From Saprospiraceae bacterium (lineage in GTDB: Bacteria > Bacteroidota > Bacteroidia > Chitinophagales > Saprospiraceae), in assembly GCA_016710625.1 (NCBI GenBank), contig JADJVK010000010.1, positions 1-64,000 of the forward strand: a DNA stretch of 64,000 nucleotides, written 5' to 3'. Positions 1 through 9,345 of the stretch are shown one piece after another. The position numbers and the translations under genes are program-made. Below the pieces are notes generated by a model. It made no database searches, was not told where the DNA came from, and was given only the letters and a program-made list of their open reading frames with translations. Positions within the stretch are counted from its first letter, which is position 1. The number at the start of each line of letters is the position of its first letter.

Positions 1-631
1 TTTTTAAACTTTATGTAATAAACACCAAAAACCAAAGCCATTATAAAAACCATCGGTAACTTTGCCCAACCCTGATAGGAGTGATAGGAAGCTCTTATTA
101 TAAAGCTGAAAATAATAATTACTACAGGATGATATTTTTCAAATCTTTTGAAAAAATATCCAGTCAAAAGAACCTCCTCATAGATTGAATTAACAATAAC
201 AATCAGTCCTGTACTAAAAATATTTGACATTGAATTAAAATTAATGATTTATCTAATGTTTTATTATATATGCTTAATGAATATAATATTTGCAAAAAAA
301 ATTGCTCCAATCATTTCTCGTAATACAACTAAAAGGATAGCTACTCCAATCATTTTTAGCTTAAAATCAAGATTAAAGTCTTTAAGTGTCCAATTTCTTT
401 TTTTTAAAAAGCTGGCAATTATTGTCATAGTAATAATCTCATAAATAATAATAAAAATGAAATCAAAACTATTATATGTCTGAGTTGATACAGATATTTT
501 ATTAATAATAATGACAGAAGTTGAGTTATAAATGAATAATGCCAAATCAAGTCCCAACACAATGAAAACTTCTGCCGTTTTTGCTGAAATGTTGCTTCAA
601 AAGTTATCTTAATATTTTCAATCAATGTCAT
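1..631 (-). pseudogene. CPBP family intramembrane protease, partial, frame-broken
   Basis: The gene runs off the left edge and is read in pieces. The N-terminal part starts at 631. A frame change in the A-run at 565-568 leads into a hydrophobic segment. Stops at 249-266 interrupt that segment, and the frame then reopens and carries the motif YEEVLLTGYFFKR (about 145-182) and RASYHSYQGW further left. An EE pair followed by an aromatic/Arg turn, with a later H-x-YQG, is the signature of CPBP (Abi/Rce1-like) membrane glutamic proteases. The segment is rich in Ile/Leu/Phe helices. The breaks look like one-base homopolymer changes, as in many other genes of this window, so the gene may be intact in the cell. 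Substrate unknown; such proteins often act in bacteriocin self-immunity or maturation. Confidence 0.6.
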
Positions 632-658
632 AATTCAATGTCATGTTCTGTAAAGTTA

Positions 659-830
659 TTAATGATTTATAAAGAATTGTGAACGATTACAATCTTCAGA
701 TGTGTTTTCAAAATCGTCAGGAATTATAACATTTTTTACTGTACCTTATCCAATTCTTTCTCTTACTTGTATATTTTTTAAAAAGTTGATTTTATTAATA
801 TTGAATGAGATGTTTTCTATTGATGGTAAT
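659..830 (-). other. possible small coding remnant (antitoxin-like tail)
   Basis: In the gap between the CPBP gene and the SRPBCC gene, the minus strand ends in an open segment reading GTVKNVIIPDDFENTSED before a stop at 659-661. An in-frame stop sits a few codons earlier, after QVRERIG. The IPDDF-x-x-x-x-ED pattern resembles the C-terminus of small Bacteroidota antitoxin-type proteins, but no start codon, partner toxin or complete gene is visible. Weak call. Confidence 0.2.
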
Positions 831-866
831 TTGTTTGACTATATACGTTTATATTTTTGTATTTAA

Positions 867-1325
867 TTATTTCTCACATATTTCTTTCAACTTATTAAGT
901 GCAATTGGGTAATTTTGATTCATATAAACAACAAAGTCAGCTGTGGTGTCTAAGTCAACAGTAACATTTGTAATCTGATTGGTTGCTTCAAATGTATAAT
1001 TTTCAAAACCATTTGCCCATTTTTCTACATCTGGACCTTCAGTAATTTCTTTGTCAGCCTTAACTAAGCCATAATGTTGGATGGATACAAATTGGTTGGG
1101 AATATTTTCAATAATCCTTGAAACCATTCCTCCCTTTTCTCCTTTTTCATCTACACCAATGAATAGAATTTTGTTTCCCTTTTCCCAACTACCTTCATAA
1201 GTTGATGTAGGATTAAAGAAAGAAGTCCATTGCTCATAAGTTGATTTATTGTTGATTCCCAACATGAAATCATAAACTTTAGCCACTGGTGCATTGATGT
1301 TAACTTTGTATTGTAATTTTTCCAT
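867..1325 (-). CDS. SRPBCC (START-like) domain protein
   Basis: A 152-residue cytosolic protein. It opens with the usual SRPBCC pattern, a first strand MEKLQYKVNINAPVAKVYDFML followed by a TYEQW segment and a strand set ending in a long C-terminal helix (NQNYPIALNKLKEICEK). Family members bind hydrophobic ligands in a helix-grip cavity, and many in this size class belong to the AHSA1/polyketide-cyclase-like group of unknown function. The gene follows the DUF1801 gene on the same strand with a short gap (1326-1341), so the two are probably one transcript. This pairing is common because both families often appear together in small stress or unknown operons. Function cannot be narrowed further. 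Confidence 0.8.
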   Translation of the reverse strand: MEKLQYKVNINAPVAKVYDFMLGINNKSTYEQWTSFFNPTSTYEGSWEKGNKILFIGVDEKGEKGGMVSRIIENIPNQFVSIQHYGLVKADKEITEGPDVEKWANGFENYTFEATNQITNVTVDLDTTADFVVYMNQNYPIALNKLKEICEK

Positions 1326-1341
1326 AATATTTTATAATTGT

Positions 1342-1734
1342 TTAAAATAATCTTTCAAGTTGTCCTTTTCTTTTCACAATGTTTTTATAATCCCATTGAA
1401 TTTCTTTAGATTTTATCAGCCATCGATTCAAGTCATTTGTATCAATTTCTGAAATTTGATTGTAGAAAATAGAAGCATCTTTAAATTTTTCACCTTTAAC
1501 GTTTAAATTAGCTTCTTCAAAATCAACTCCACTCCAAAACATGAGTCTTATTCCCTTTTTCTGTTTGCTGTAACCAACAATAGGATTGCCATCCAAAAAC
1601 CAAACTGGATGTGCATGCCAAATTTTACTTTCAGCTTCTTTCAAATTGTTATTTATTGTGTTTGCAAGTAAGTTGCAAATTTCCTCATCTTCTTTAATCT
1701 GTTTTTCGTTATAAGTTTTAATTTCTTCAATCAT
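1342..1734 (-). CDS. DUF1801 domain protein
   Basis: A 130-residue protein with the DUF1801 hallmarks: an early helix, then KIWHAHPVWFLDGNPIVGYSKQKKGIRLMFWSG, a YdhG-like core, and a basic C-terminus. The frame is open back to a TTG at 1758, but that TTG lies inside the -7 element of the promoter at 1756-1763. The ATG at 1734 (MIEEIKTYNEK), about 15 bases below the expected transcription start, is therefore the better start. Upstream of the SRPBCC gene on the same strand. DUF1801 folds resemble the iron-chaperone/frataxin-like YdhG group, but the biochemical role is not established. Confidence 0.8.
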   Translation of the reverse strand: MIEEIKTYNEKQIKEDEEICNLLANTINNNLKEAESKIWHAHPVWFLDGNPIVGYSKQKKGIRLMFWSGVDFEEANLNVKGEKFKDASIFYNQISEIDTNDLNRWLIKSKEIQWDYKNIVKRKGQLERLF

Positions 1735-1755
1735 TTTGATTTTGGTTGTTGTCGA

Positions 1756-1787
1756 CAAATATATCTTATTTTTAAAATTTGGACAAA
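1756..1787 (-). promoter_or_regulatory. Bacteroidota sigma-type promoter for DUF1801-SRPBCC genes
   Basis: On the minus strand, TTTG (1784-1787) is followed 20 bases later by TATATTTG (1756-1763). This matches the Bacteroidota -33 TTTG / -7 TAnnTTTG pattern with the expected spacing, just upstream of the ATG at 1734. Confidence 0.6.
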
Positions 1788-2094
1788 TCTTAATATTGAA
1801 CTAATTAGAAAAGCTTTAAAACTATTTATTTATTTGAAAGTATCTAATTATAAATAAAGAATAAAAATATGTTAAAGATTAGAGATTTTCAAAATAAAAG
1901 ATAATATGTATTAAATTTAATAGATATTATCAACCAAAAAATCATATGGAAAATTTTATAAAATAAAAACCTTTATAATACTCGAAGTATCTATTTGGCT
2001 TTCTGCTATGTTTATTACTCTCTTTCTTTACTTTAATAAGAAGTTTTTTATATTAATTATTTTCGGGTTGGGTCTAGCCAAGACTAAAATTTTG
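1788..2094. other. intergenic, nothing recognised
   Basis: Very AT-rich spacer between the DUF1801 promoter and the end of the next minus-strand gene. I see no ORF, hairpin or repeat that I can support. Confidence 0.5.
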
Positions 2095-2782
2095 TTATAA
2101 GTTGTGGTAATGAAATTCTTGTCGTATAGTTCTACCAATTTGAGTAATTGAATATTGTTTTGCATATTTATCTATCGTCCTACTATTTTCATTTTTATTT
2201 ATTACCTTTGTCCGTAAATTAAATGATAATAAATTTGCAAAATTAAATTCATTAATAAATATAGGAATTAAATCATGATTGCTAATATGAATTTCAATTT
2301 CATCATCTGCCTTAGTTAAAAATGATTGAAAATCTTGATAAGAAAGACGTTGTATACATTTTGTACCCCTAATAAATTCATCATAAGTTATTCTCCTTTG
2401 AAATAGACTTTTTGACCATTTACCAATAATCTTTGCTGTTTCGATATCATCAGACTTTTCAATCAAAAATAAAAGTTTTTCACCAACTTTACTTTTATAT
2501 TTTCGCTATTCTCTATATCATTAATAACTCTAATTCTTTCATCTGTATCTACATCTTTAAGTTCTATAATTAACCCAATTAGTTTTTAAAAAAAATAATC
2601 ACTAATGCTAGTAAATGTTTTGTAACTATTAATAATTGTTGAAAAAAAATTGGTACATCTTTTAATATTCCAGATTCAATATTACTATCTAACAATATTT
2701 CTGCTGCATCATTACTTATTTTACTTAAATCTGATTTATATAAAGTAGATTGAAATGAATCTGCTAATTTATTTATTTCCAT
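2095..2782 (-). CDS. hypothetical protein, one gene read in several frames
   Basis: Two open segments and the bridge between them make one protein of about 225 residues. It begins MEINKLADSFQSTLYKSDLS (2782) and continues through LIGLIIELKDVDTDERIRV (about 2510-2580) to EKSDDIETAKIIGKW and a C-terminus rich in QRLSYQDFQSF (ends 2095). Three frame changes are needed: in the long A-run at about 2642-2649, in the run near 2585-2594, and near 2475-2480. Each is repaired by one base in a homopolymer. I recognise the layout as a conserved Bacteroidota hypothetical family but know no function. No signal peptide or membrane segment once the frames are joined. Either decayed or carrying sequence errors. 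Confidence 0.55.
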
Positions 2783-3402
2783 TTTAAAAAATTGTTTTTT
2801 GTTTAAAATATTCTCATCTAATATTTATGAAAATTAATATTAATCTTACCCAAAAAAGTAATCATACCCTTTTGTTGAAAGCATTCATCAACTTTATAAG
2901 TTGAACGTATCCTTCTGCCAGACAATTGGGAAATGCTATCTTCAAAATTTCTATTGTGAAAATAGAAAAATATCAATAAAGTATAAAAATAAGAATTTGA
3001 TTAGAAATAATAAAGTTTAGAAGTAAACAGTTTAAATTATTAAAATTAGAATTGAAAATAGTACTTTTTTATGTGTCAATATTAAAGAATATAAACGACT
3101 AATATACTTCTACAAAACCTCTTTTACTAGTACTAGTTATGTCTGTACAGTTATTTTTTTTGCTTTATAATAATACAAATATACTAGAAATCAGTAATCA
3201 ATTATTGCATAATAATCAGATTGTCAATGTAATGTGATTTATTTTTGTTCAACAGGTTAGTGAATGAACAGTGGCAAAATCGGACTAAAGGCGGAATCAG
3301 AAGTTGTGAAGAATAAAGCCGGGGACTTAGCTTGATCTTACTTTATCAAACGCCTATGCTAATAATCTTTGTAAGCAGCTATCTTTATTAATAAATAAGT
3401 TA
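2783..3402. other. long spacer with coding debris and a GC-richer patch
   Basis: 620 bases without a complete gene. At about 2828-2950 the minus strand holds an open tail (NFEDSISQLSGRRIRSTY, then VDECFQQKGMITFLGKI, stop) that looks like the 3' end of a lost gene. At about 3255-3350 the sequence becomes clearly richer in G and C than its flanks (CAGTGGCAAAATCGGAC, AAAGCCGGGGACTTAGC). It could be a dispersed intergenic repeat or a remnant. No RNA gene could be assigned. Confidence 0.3.
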
Positions 3403-4149
3403 TCAGAACCATATTGAAAAATTTATTGAAAATCTTTGGTCGTAAAAAGTAAATCCCTTGTCTTCATCTTGAGTGTAACTTGTATTTGAATTTGCTGGTG
3501 TCAAATTGTCAATTGAAACTGTAGTTGTTTTACCAGAAAGTTTTGCATAAAGTAATGAAGGTGAAAATTCTGCACCTAATGAAAACCAATTAGCAGGAAA
3601 ATAATTGAACCCCATAATAGCACCAATTCCGAATGAATTTCCTTTAGGAAGTGTGGTCTTGATTTGTCTGTCACTAATTATATTTCCGGTAGAGTCCTTG
3701 CTAATAGAAATATTATCAAAAGTAAACTCTCCGTGTAAGTTAATAGGTAGTTCAAAGCCTCCAAAAAGATTTAGTTTATTCATATGCATATTCCAAATTA
3801 TTCCTGGAGCAAAATGAATCTTATTTTGTTTTCCTTTAGCTGATATTGAATATAGAATTCCATTAAGATTGATGTCACCATACTCATCAATGAAATATTT
3901 CGTTATCCCAAATCTAAGACGTAATGTTGTCTCATTATTGATATTATAGTTTGCCAAAAAACCGCCAGCAAATGATCTATGTTTCAAATTATAACCGTCT
4001 TTTGATTCTTGGTCTATATTAAACCATCCGAGTTTAACGTTATCATCGCTAGGACTACTCACTTGTAATGTAATGCCAAATTTTTTGCCTTGACCGTAAG
4101 TGAATATACTAAGGAGCAAAATAATAATTGTTAATGTAGATTTTTTCAT
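3403..4149 (-). CDS. outer-membrane beta-barrel protein, hypothetical
   Basis: 248 residues. A clean signal peptide (MKKSTLTIIILLLSIFTYGQ) leads into alternating strands such as ETTLRLRFGITKYF, KIHFAPGIIWNMHM and GNSFGIGAIMGFNYFPANWFSLGAEF. It closes with RFSINFSIWF, ending in the terminal aromatic typical of barrels inserted by the Bam machinery. The size suggests an 8- to 10-strand barrel of the OmpW/OprF-like or PorT-like class found throughout Bacteroidota. Monocistronic by position (246-base gap upstream). Cargo or role unknown. Confidence 0.7.
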   Translation of the reverse strand: MKKSTLTIIILLLSIFTYGQGKKFGITLQVSSPSDDNVKLGWFNIDQESKDGYNLKHRSFAGGFLANYNINNETTLRLRFGITKYFIDEYGDINLNGILYSISAKGKQNKIHFAPGIIWNMHMNKLNLFGGFELPINLHGEFTFDNISISKDSTGNIISDRQIKTTLPKGNSFGIGAIMGFNYFPANWFSLGAEFSPSLLYAKLSGKTTTVSIDNLTPANSNTSYTQDEDKGFTFYDQRFSINFSIWF

Positions 4150-4338
4150 TGTATTTAATTATTTAGGTTACTATTTATATGAATTACATTCTTTGTAACT
4201 CAAGATTGCTGGTAAAACAAAAGAAAGTTGAAAATTGCCCTTGCCAAAAGATGTATGAAATCATAAATCAAAATTTATGAGTCTAGCAGCTTTTTTTAAT
4301 ATATATATTTGTAGAAGAATAATAATTTGTTAAAATTA

Positions 4339-4366
4339 TGATGTAATATTTTAAAATATTACATCA
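4339..4366. terminator. perfect 28-bp palindrome with downstream T-run
   Basis: Two perfectly complementary 14-base arms (TGATGTAATATTTT and its complement) with no loop bases between them, followed on the plus strand by nine Ts at about 4368-4376. It lies just below the stop of the minus-strand gene at 4396, but the T-run is on the wrong side for that gene. It may act in both directions. Confidence 0.45.
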
Positions 4367-4395
4367 ATTTTTTTTTCAATAAATTATAAAGAGAA

Positions 4396-4884
4396 TCATT
4401 CTTCTTTTTTTTCATTATCTTTAATAAACATACCAATTAGTGTAAACAGGCCAAATACACCCCAACCTATACCCCAATATAAGTTCTTATTAGACGAGTT
4501 TTTCTCTTTTTCATTACTTAATTGTTCATTTGGATCAACACAATTGAAATTTGGGTCGTCTTTCAAATAGAAAACATCTAAACTATTTGACTTTGGCAAT
4601 TCAGTTAGAAAACTATGTTGTCCTTCATATTTAATACCGTTAATATCAAAATGATATCTAAATTGATAAGTTTTCATAGGTATTTTCATTACTTTGATTG
4701 TAATTTCTTTATAATTAGGATAAAGTTGAGCTGTAATTTTAGAATTTTCAAAAATCATTTTCTCATAATTTGATATTGCCTTATTATCACCTCCTTTTAA
4801 ATAATCACTAGTACATGTTTTACATAATGTAATGCATATAATGACTACTATAATGCCTAAGATTTTGTCTATAAATTTACTCAT
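4396..4884 (-). CDS. two-TM hypothetical protein, DUF3592-like
   Basis: 162 residues. The N-terminal membrane segment is IIVVIICITLCKTC. A predicted extracytoplasmic beta domain follows (TYQFRYHFDINGIKYEGQ, then LDVFYLKDDPNFNCVDP), then a second membrane helix (YWGIGWGVFGLFTLIGMFI) and a charged tail DNEKKEE. TM-beta domain-TM, with a yxxP/N-type strand ending in a DP motif, is the layout of DUF3592 proteins. Role unknown. Alone on its strand with 115 bases upstream. The Cys pair CKTC lies in or next to the first helix and could also be read as a poor lipobox. Confidence 0.6.
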   Translation of the reverse strand: MSKFIDKILGIIVVIICITLCKTCTSDYLKGGDNKAISNYEKMIFENSKITAQLYPNYKEITIKVMKIPMKTYQFRYHFDINGIKYEGQHSFLTELPKSNSLDVFYLKDDPNFNCVDPNEQLSNEKEKNSSNKNLYWGIGWGVFGLFTLIGMFIKDNEKKEE

Positions 4885-4999
4885 AATTATTGAAATTTAT
4901 TAGAAAGTTTTAATTTGAAATAGGATACTTTAAATAAAATTAAAAACTTATAAAACTACTTTTTTATTCATCAAAAAATCCAATTTTCCACCTAACTTT

Positions 5000-5851
5000 T
5001 TATATTAAAACCTCATCGGCTCTTTTGTGAGCTAAGTTTTCTTTCATTTCATTCCACTTAGTGCCCAAAAGTTTATTCATACCTTTGTCCACTATATAAT
5101 GTTTGGCGATGTTGATAGCTCCTTTTGCTCTCCTAACTAAGGATTCATTTGCCCTCAAAGCGATGGAATATCCACCATCCAGATATTCAATATAATGCCA
5201 ATAGCCACTTGGTATAAATAAAGTTTCCCCAGGATAAATAATGGTCTCAAATCCATTTACTTTTGATAAAGCAGGGTAGTGATCATAGTCTGGATTGTTG
5301 ATGTCAATATAGCTAGCTACGGTATAGGGATGTTGATATAAATTAATGGATTGGTCATGTGCAAATAATACTACTCTTTTTCTGCCATGTAATTGATTTA
5401 GAAAGACATGTGATAAATCAATATCATAATGCATCGCTGTAACTGAGCCCTCTCCACCGAAAAACATAAATGGATAATCATTGATAAATCCGTCCATGAT
5501 GGTATGGATGGAAAAATCTTGGATAAGCTCAGGAGCTAATTTGAATATATTCCACAAGAAAATACGATAGGGTATAGGACCTTTTTCCATTAAATCCAAA
5601 TATTCTCTGAAGGACATAGTCATATCAGGTTCCATGTAATTTTTCCCTGGCTTCGAATAGTTTGGAGTAGTAACAGGGACTTCTAAATGACCATATTCTT
5701 TTTTAAAGAAGTCAATAGTCCATTTTGATAATCCTTTCCAGTTTTTTGTCAAATCTGTAAAAACAACTGGTTTTAAGGGCTGAAGATAATTTTTAGCAAA
5801 ACTTTCATTTGTTAGATTTGCTATTTTTTCAACTTGTGTTATTTTTAACAT
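5000..5851 (-). CDS. JmjC/cupin-like Fe(II)/2-oxoglutarate dioxygenase family protein
   Basis: 283 residues, cytosolic. It resembles the FIH-type (cupin_8) hydroxylases: F-A-K-NYLQPLKPVVFTDLTKNWKG near the start, an iron-binding H-x-D in VTAMHYDIDLSHVFLNQLHG, the likely 2-oxoglutarate-binding Lys in HGRKRVVLF, and the distal His in FIPSGYWHYIEY. The triad is complete, so an active hydroxylase is plausible. The target (a protein side chain or a small molecule) is unknown. The gene lies 21 bases below metF on the same strand and is probably cotranscribed with it, which does not reveal a shared pathway. Confidence 0.8.
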   Translation of the reverse strand: MLKITQVEKIANLTNESFAKNYLQPLKPVVFTDLTKNWKGLSKWTIDFFKKEYGHLEVPVTTPNYSKPGKNYMEPDMTMSFREYLDLMEKGPIPYRIFLWNIFKLAPELIQDFSIHTIMDGFINDYPFMFFGGEGSVTAMHYDIDLSHVFLNQLHGRKRVVLFAHDQSINLYQHPYTVASYIDINNPDYDHYPALSKVNGFETIIYPGETLFIPSGYWHYIEYLDGGYSIALRANESLVRRAKGAINIAKHYIVDKGMNKLLGTKWNEMKENLAHKRADEVLI

Positions 5852-5872
5852 ATCAATAATATTTTGAAATTA

Positions 5873-6838
5873 TTAATACACTTTTTCAACAATTCTTTTT
5901 ATCGTGTCAACGTCACCCATTGTGTAGTAATGCAAACAAGGTACGCCTAATTTCTTTAATTCTATGCTTTGTTGGATACACCATTCAATACCAATCTCTT
6001 TCACTGCATTATCATCTTTTGCTTTTGTCACCTCAGATACTAAATCATGAGGTAAATTTATGAAAAAATTTCTAGGAATGGAAGCTAATTGATACTTTTT
6101 TGTCAATGGTTTTAGTCCTGGAACAATGGGAACATTTATTCCAATGCTTTTACAATTCTCATAATATGTTTTATAATGTTGATTGTCATAAAACATCTGA
6201 GTGACAATATATTGTGCTCCAGCATCTATCTTTTGTTTGGTGAAATATAAATCGCTGTCCATATTAGGAGCTTCAAAATGTTTCTCTGGATAACCTGCTA
6301 TGCCAATGCAAAAGTTCGTCTTTTCACCATTGATAATTTCACCGTCTAAATATTTGCCATTATTCATATCTGCTATCTGGCGAACTAGATTCAAGGCGTA
6401 TTCATGCCCATCCGGTTCTGCTATGAATTTACCATCAAATTTTTGTGCATCCCCACGAAGAGCTAAGACATTATTTACATTTAAGAAATTTAAATCAATT
6501 AGAGCATTTTCAGTATCTTCTTTGGTGAAACCACCACAAATCAGATGAGGAACGGCATCCACACCATATCTATTCATAATAGAAGCACAAATACCAACGG
6601 TACCCGGTCTTTTTCTAATGGAAGTCTTTTCGTAATAACCACTAGGTCTTTTTTTGTAAATATATTCCTCACGGTGATAAGTAACATCAATAAAAGGTGG
6701 TTTGAACTCCATTAAAGGGTCCAAAGTGTCAAAAATTGCTTTCATACCACCGCCTTTAAGTGGAGGCAATACCTCAAATGAAATCAATGTTTTATTATTC
6801 GCCGCTTTAAAATATTCTATAACATTCATATTTTTCAT
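5873..6838 (-). CDS. metF: methylenetetrahydrofolate reductase
   Basis: 321 residues, normal for bacterial MetF. It reduces 5,10-methylene-THF to 5-methyl-THF with FAD, feeding methionine synthesis. Seen in the sequence: SFEVLPPLKGGG with the family Glu, then FIDVTYHREEY, NVLALRGDAQ (flavin/folate loop), FCIGIAGYPEKHFEAPN and QYIVTQMFYDN. The CIGVAGYPE-KH and TQ-FYDN motifs are diagnostic. The start at 6838 (MKNMNVIEYF) has an alternative Met three codons on. The -7 element at 6851-6858 fits either. First gene of a likely two-gene transcript with the JmjC-like gene. Confidence 0.95.
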   Translation of the reverse strand: MKNMNVIEYFKAANNKTLISFEVLPPLKGGGMKAIFDTLDPLMEFKPPFIDVTYHREEYIYKKRPSGYYEKTSIRKRPGTVGICASIMNRYGVDAVPHLICGGFTKEDTENALIDLNFLNVNNVLALRGDAQKFDGKFIAEPDGHEYALNLVRQIADMNNGKYLDGEIINGEKTNFCIGIAGYPEKHFEAPNMDSDLYFTKQKIDAGAQYIVTQMFYDNQHYKTYYENCKSIGINVPIVPGLKPLTKKYQLASIPRNFFINLPHDLVSEVTKAKDDNAVKEIGIEWCIQQSIELKKLGVPCLHYYTMGDVDTIKRIVEKVY

Positions 6839-6850
6839 CTCTCTAAATTA

Positions 6851-6858
6851 CAAAAATA
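6851..6858 (-). promoter_or_regulatory. -7 element upstream of metF
   Basis: TATTTTTG on the minus strand matches TAnnTTTG, 12 bases above the metF start. No good -33 TTG at 20-base spacing. Confidence 0.4.
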
Positions 6859-6937
6859 ATCAATTTGTATTAATTCTTTTTAATATAAACTCCCTTTACT
6901 TTAATCTAAAATTTTAACCAAGTTCAATAAACAAAAA

Positions 6938-9250
6938 TTAAAATGGATAGTTTACTGCAAGATTTAAAACTAAATCAGTTATACTAAATTTTCTAATCGG
7001 ATTTTTTTCTTTAATCCAAATATATGCTTCTGGATTTGGGTCATACAATTTCAAACCCAAGTCAAATCGAATCAAGAAAATATTAAGATCAAATCTAGCT
7101 CCGAAACCTGTTCCTACTGCAATTTGTTTCCAGAAGTCAGAACTTATCTCTGCATTTTCCCTATCTGGATCCTTATTTAATAACCACACATTACCAGCAT
7201 CTAAGAAAAAAGCACCTTCCATTTTGTACTTACTAAACCTTAACATCGTAAACCTATATTCGCCATTCAATTCCAATTTTAAATCACCGGTTTGATAATT
7301 AGCTATATAAGAAAAAATATCTCTGTATGCTCCAGGTCCAAGTGCTTTGATTTTCCATGCCCTGATACTATTGGGTCCTCCAACAAAAAACTGTTTATTA
7401 TAGGGGACCGCATCAGAAGTGCCAAATGGTTTGGCAATTCCGAGTAAAGCCCTGAAGGCTAAGGAGTTGTTTTTATTTAATATTCGATTGTACCGATATT
7501 CTAATTCGACTTTCAAGAATCTAGAAACTTCCATTTTATCTAAACTATCAGAAGCCGTACTTAAATATTTAAGAGGAAACCAATTGTTTAAGATTTCAGC
7601 TTCCACGCCACATATTTCAGTGCTAACTTTAAAAAAGTTGACTTCACCAAAAGCATTTTGAGGAGAAGTATGATAGAATTCCAAATTTCTTAAAAACAAT
7701 CCAGAATAAAATTGTCGACCAAAACTTCTTTTTAAGACTTCGTTATAATCAATCAAAGTTTTGAATGTGTCAGAAAAAGCTGGATAAATCAAATCAATTC
7801 CAAAATGATTGAAAACCAATTTATTCTGTTTGCCTAAGTTTACATTATATCCATATTGTAGGTTCAATTGATGATTTTTGTATAAACCAATATTTAATTG
7901 ATCAACATAATCGTAACTGACATTTAATTGAGTGTAAGATTGATCTCTCAATTTGGTATAAAAGTTTTTGAAAAAAGGCAATTTTTTTAAACCACTCCAC
8001 AAATAAAAATAATCTGTAAAATTTGGATTTGTAAATTGATTCGAAATTTTAAAATTTGATGAAAACTTTAAATCATTGTAAATTTCACCACCCCCTTCTA
8101 CGATACCACTTAAAATAGCAGCTGTTTTATTAATATTTCGAATTCGATAATTGAGTGATAATAGACTTCCAAATTGAAAAGTAGTTGTATTATTATTCCC
8201 TAAAAATATATTAGAATTGAGTTCGTACTCATATTTTTTATTCGATTTCAAAATGATATCTACATCCACTTTATCTTCTCCGATGATTTTTGTACGAATA
8301 TTGGTTATTTTGTAAATATCTAATGTATTAAATTTTGCTGCTGTTTTATCTATTTTTGATTTATCATATTTTTCTCCAGATTTGAAATAGATGTTTTTCA
8401 ATAAAGAGCTCGATTTAATACCCAATTTGTTATCACTTGTTATGAAATGATAATCATCAATTATCGAATCTTTTTCATTTTTGAAGCTTCCTTGAGTGTA
8501 ATTCGGATAGATTTTTATGTTTGAAATATAGTGAATTCTATGATGTCCATTATTGTCAACGGGAGCTTCAACGGTTATTTTCCCGATTGTTTTATTTTTA
8601 AAAGTATCTAGTTCGATGGGTAAAATATAATTCGTATTAAAAGCTGCATAGCCGAGTTTTATCATTTTCTGATAAATAATATTTACAGATTCATCATATA
8701 ATTTCGAATCAACTGGACTTCCTTTTTTAAGTGTAATTTCTGATTTTAGGTCATTTAAAATGGGTAAAATAATTGAATCTTCCGATTGAAAATAGATCGA
8801 ATCCAAGATAAATCTTCTTCCTGGTTTGATATCGTAATATACTTTTGTGAATTTTTGAGATTTATCCAAAATGTCTTCATATGAGACTTCTACATGAAAA
8901 AAACCTTTTTTCACGAAGTAATTTTTAATCAGTTCTAAGGATTGGTTAGCTTGTTGTTCATCGAAAATCGCTGGATCTTCTTTTAAAGATTTTGACCAAG
9001 CCCACCAATTATTGTAAAAATACCATCTTTTATTTATGCCAAATTGTGTCTTTTTATTGGGTTTTTGCTTGATTAAATTTCCCAATTCTAGTTTAACTAA
9101 AAAATTGTCTTCAATTTTAAAATCTTTTGGAAATTTTATAATATTTTGACTTAGAAAAGATTCCTCTTTTTTAAGGTATTTTGTTGAAGAACAACTATTT
9201 AGAAAAAGTATAAAAAGTGCAAAAAAAACAATATAAATAGGCTTACTCAT
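6938..9250 (-). CDS. BamA/TamA family outer-membrane protein, lipidated
   Basis: About 770 residues. The frame opens at 9301, but the Met at 9250 (MSKPIYIVFFALFILFLNSC) gives a proper lipoprotein signal with the lipid Cys after LFLNS, so I prefer that start. After the Cys come POTRA-like repeats (FFVKKGFFHVEVSYEDIL, FNTLDIYKITNIRTKI), then a 16-strand-type barrel half with GGPNSIRAWKIKALGPG, the substrate-fold VRGF-like loop motif of Omp85 proteins, then AFFLDAGNVW and the terminal strand ending in F. Homologues serve in outer-membrane protein assembly or TamA-like secretion. A lipid-anchored Omp85 member is typical of Bacteroidota. Divergent from the rRNA methyltransferase gene. Confidence 0.85.
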   Translation of the reverse strand: MSKPIYIVFFALFILFLNSCSSTKYLKKEESFLSQNIIKFPKDFKIEDNFLVKLELGNLIKQKPNKKTQFGINKRWYFYNNWWAWSKSLKEDPAIFDEQQANQSLELIKNYFVKKGFFHVEVSYEDILDKSQKFTKVYYDIKPGRRFILDSIYFQSEDSIILPILNDLKSEITLKKGSPVDSKLYDESVNIIYQKMIKLGYAAFNTNYILPIELDTFKNKTIGKITVEAPVDNNGHHRIHYISNIKIYPNYTQGSFKNEKDSIIDDYHFITSDNKLGIKSSSLLKNIYFKSGEKYDKSKIDKTAAKFNTLDIYKITNIRTKIIGEDKVDVDIILKSNKKYEYELNSNIFLGNNNTTTFQFGSLLSLNYRIRNINKTAAILSGIVEGGGEIYNDLKFSSNFKISNQFTNPNFTDYFYLWSGLKKLPFFKNFYTKLRDQSYTQLNVSYDYVDQLNIGLYKNHQLNLQYGYNVNLGKQNKLVFNHFGIDLIYPAFSDTFKTLIDYNEVLKRSFGRQFYSGLFLRNLEFYHTSPQNAFGEVNFFKVSTEICGVEAEILNNWFPLKYLSTASDSLDKMEVSRFLKVELEYRYNRILNKNNSLAFRALLGIAKPFGTSDAVPYNKQFFVGGPNSIRAWKIKALGPGAYRDIFSYIANYQTGDLKLELNGEYRFTMLRFSKYKMEGAFFLDAGNVWLLNKDPDRENAEISSDFWKQIAVGTGFGARFDLNIFLIRFDLGLKLYDPNPEAYIWIKEKNPIRKFSITDLVLNLAVNYPF

Positions 9251-9345
9251 CCCTGAAAAGGAATTGTAATCAATCCTATTTAAAATTAATTTCTTTGACA
9301 TTTGAATATTTTTGCTATTTTGTGCTTATTATTTTAAACGTAATT

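Noticed and set aside
2579..2782. Stand-alone 67-residue peptide
   Set aside because: The sequence continues in other frames into the gene ending at 2095; treated as the N-terminus of that gene.
3255..3350. tRNA or integron attC site in the GC-richer patch
   Set aside because: No cloverleaf with acceptor stem and anticodon loop could be folded by eye, and the RYYYAAC/GTTRRRY core pairs are not properly placed.
9295..9345. TTG start for the TrmH-family methyltransferase, adding 17 hydrophobic residues
   Set aside because: It would overlap the divergent BamA-like reading frame and give a membrane-like N-terminus to a cytosolic enzyme; the ATG at 9346 fits the family start.
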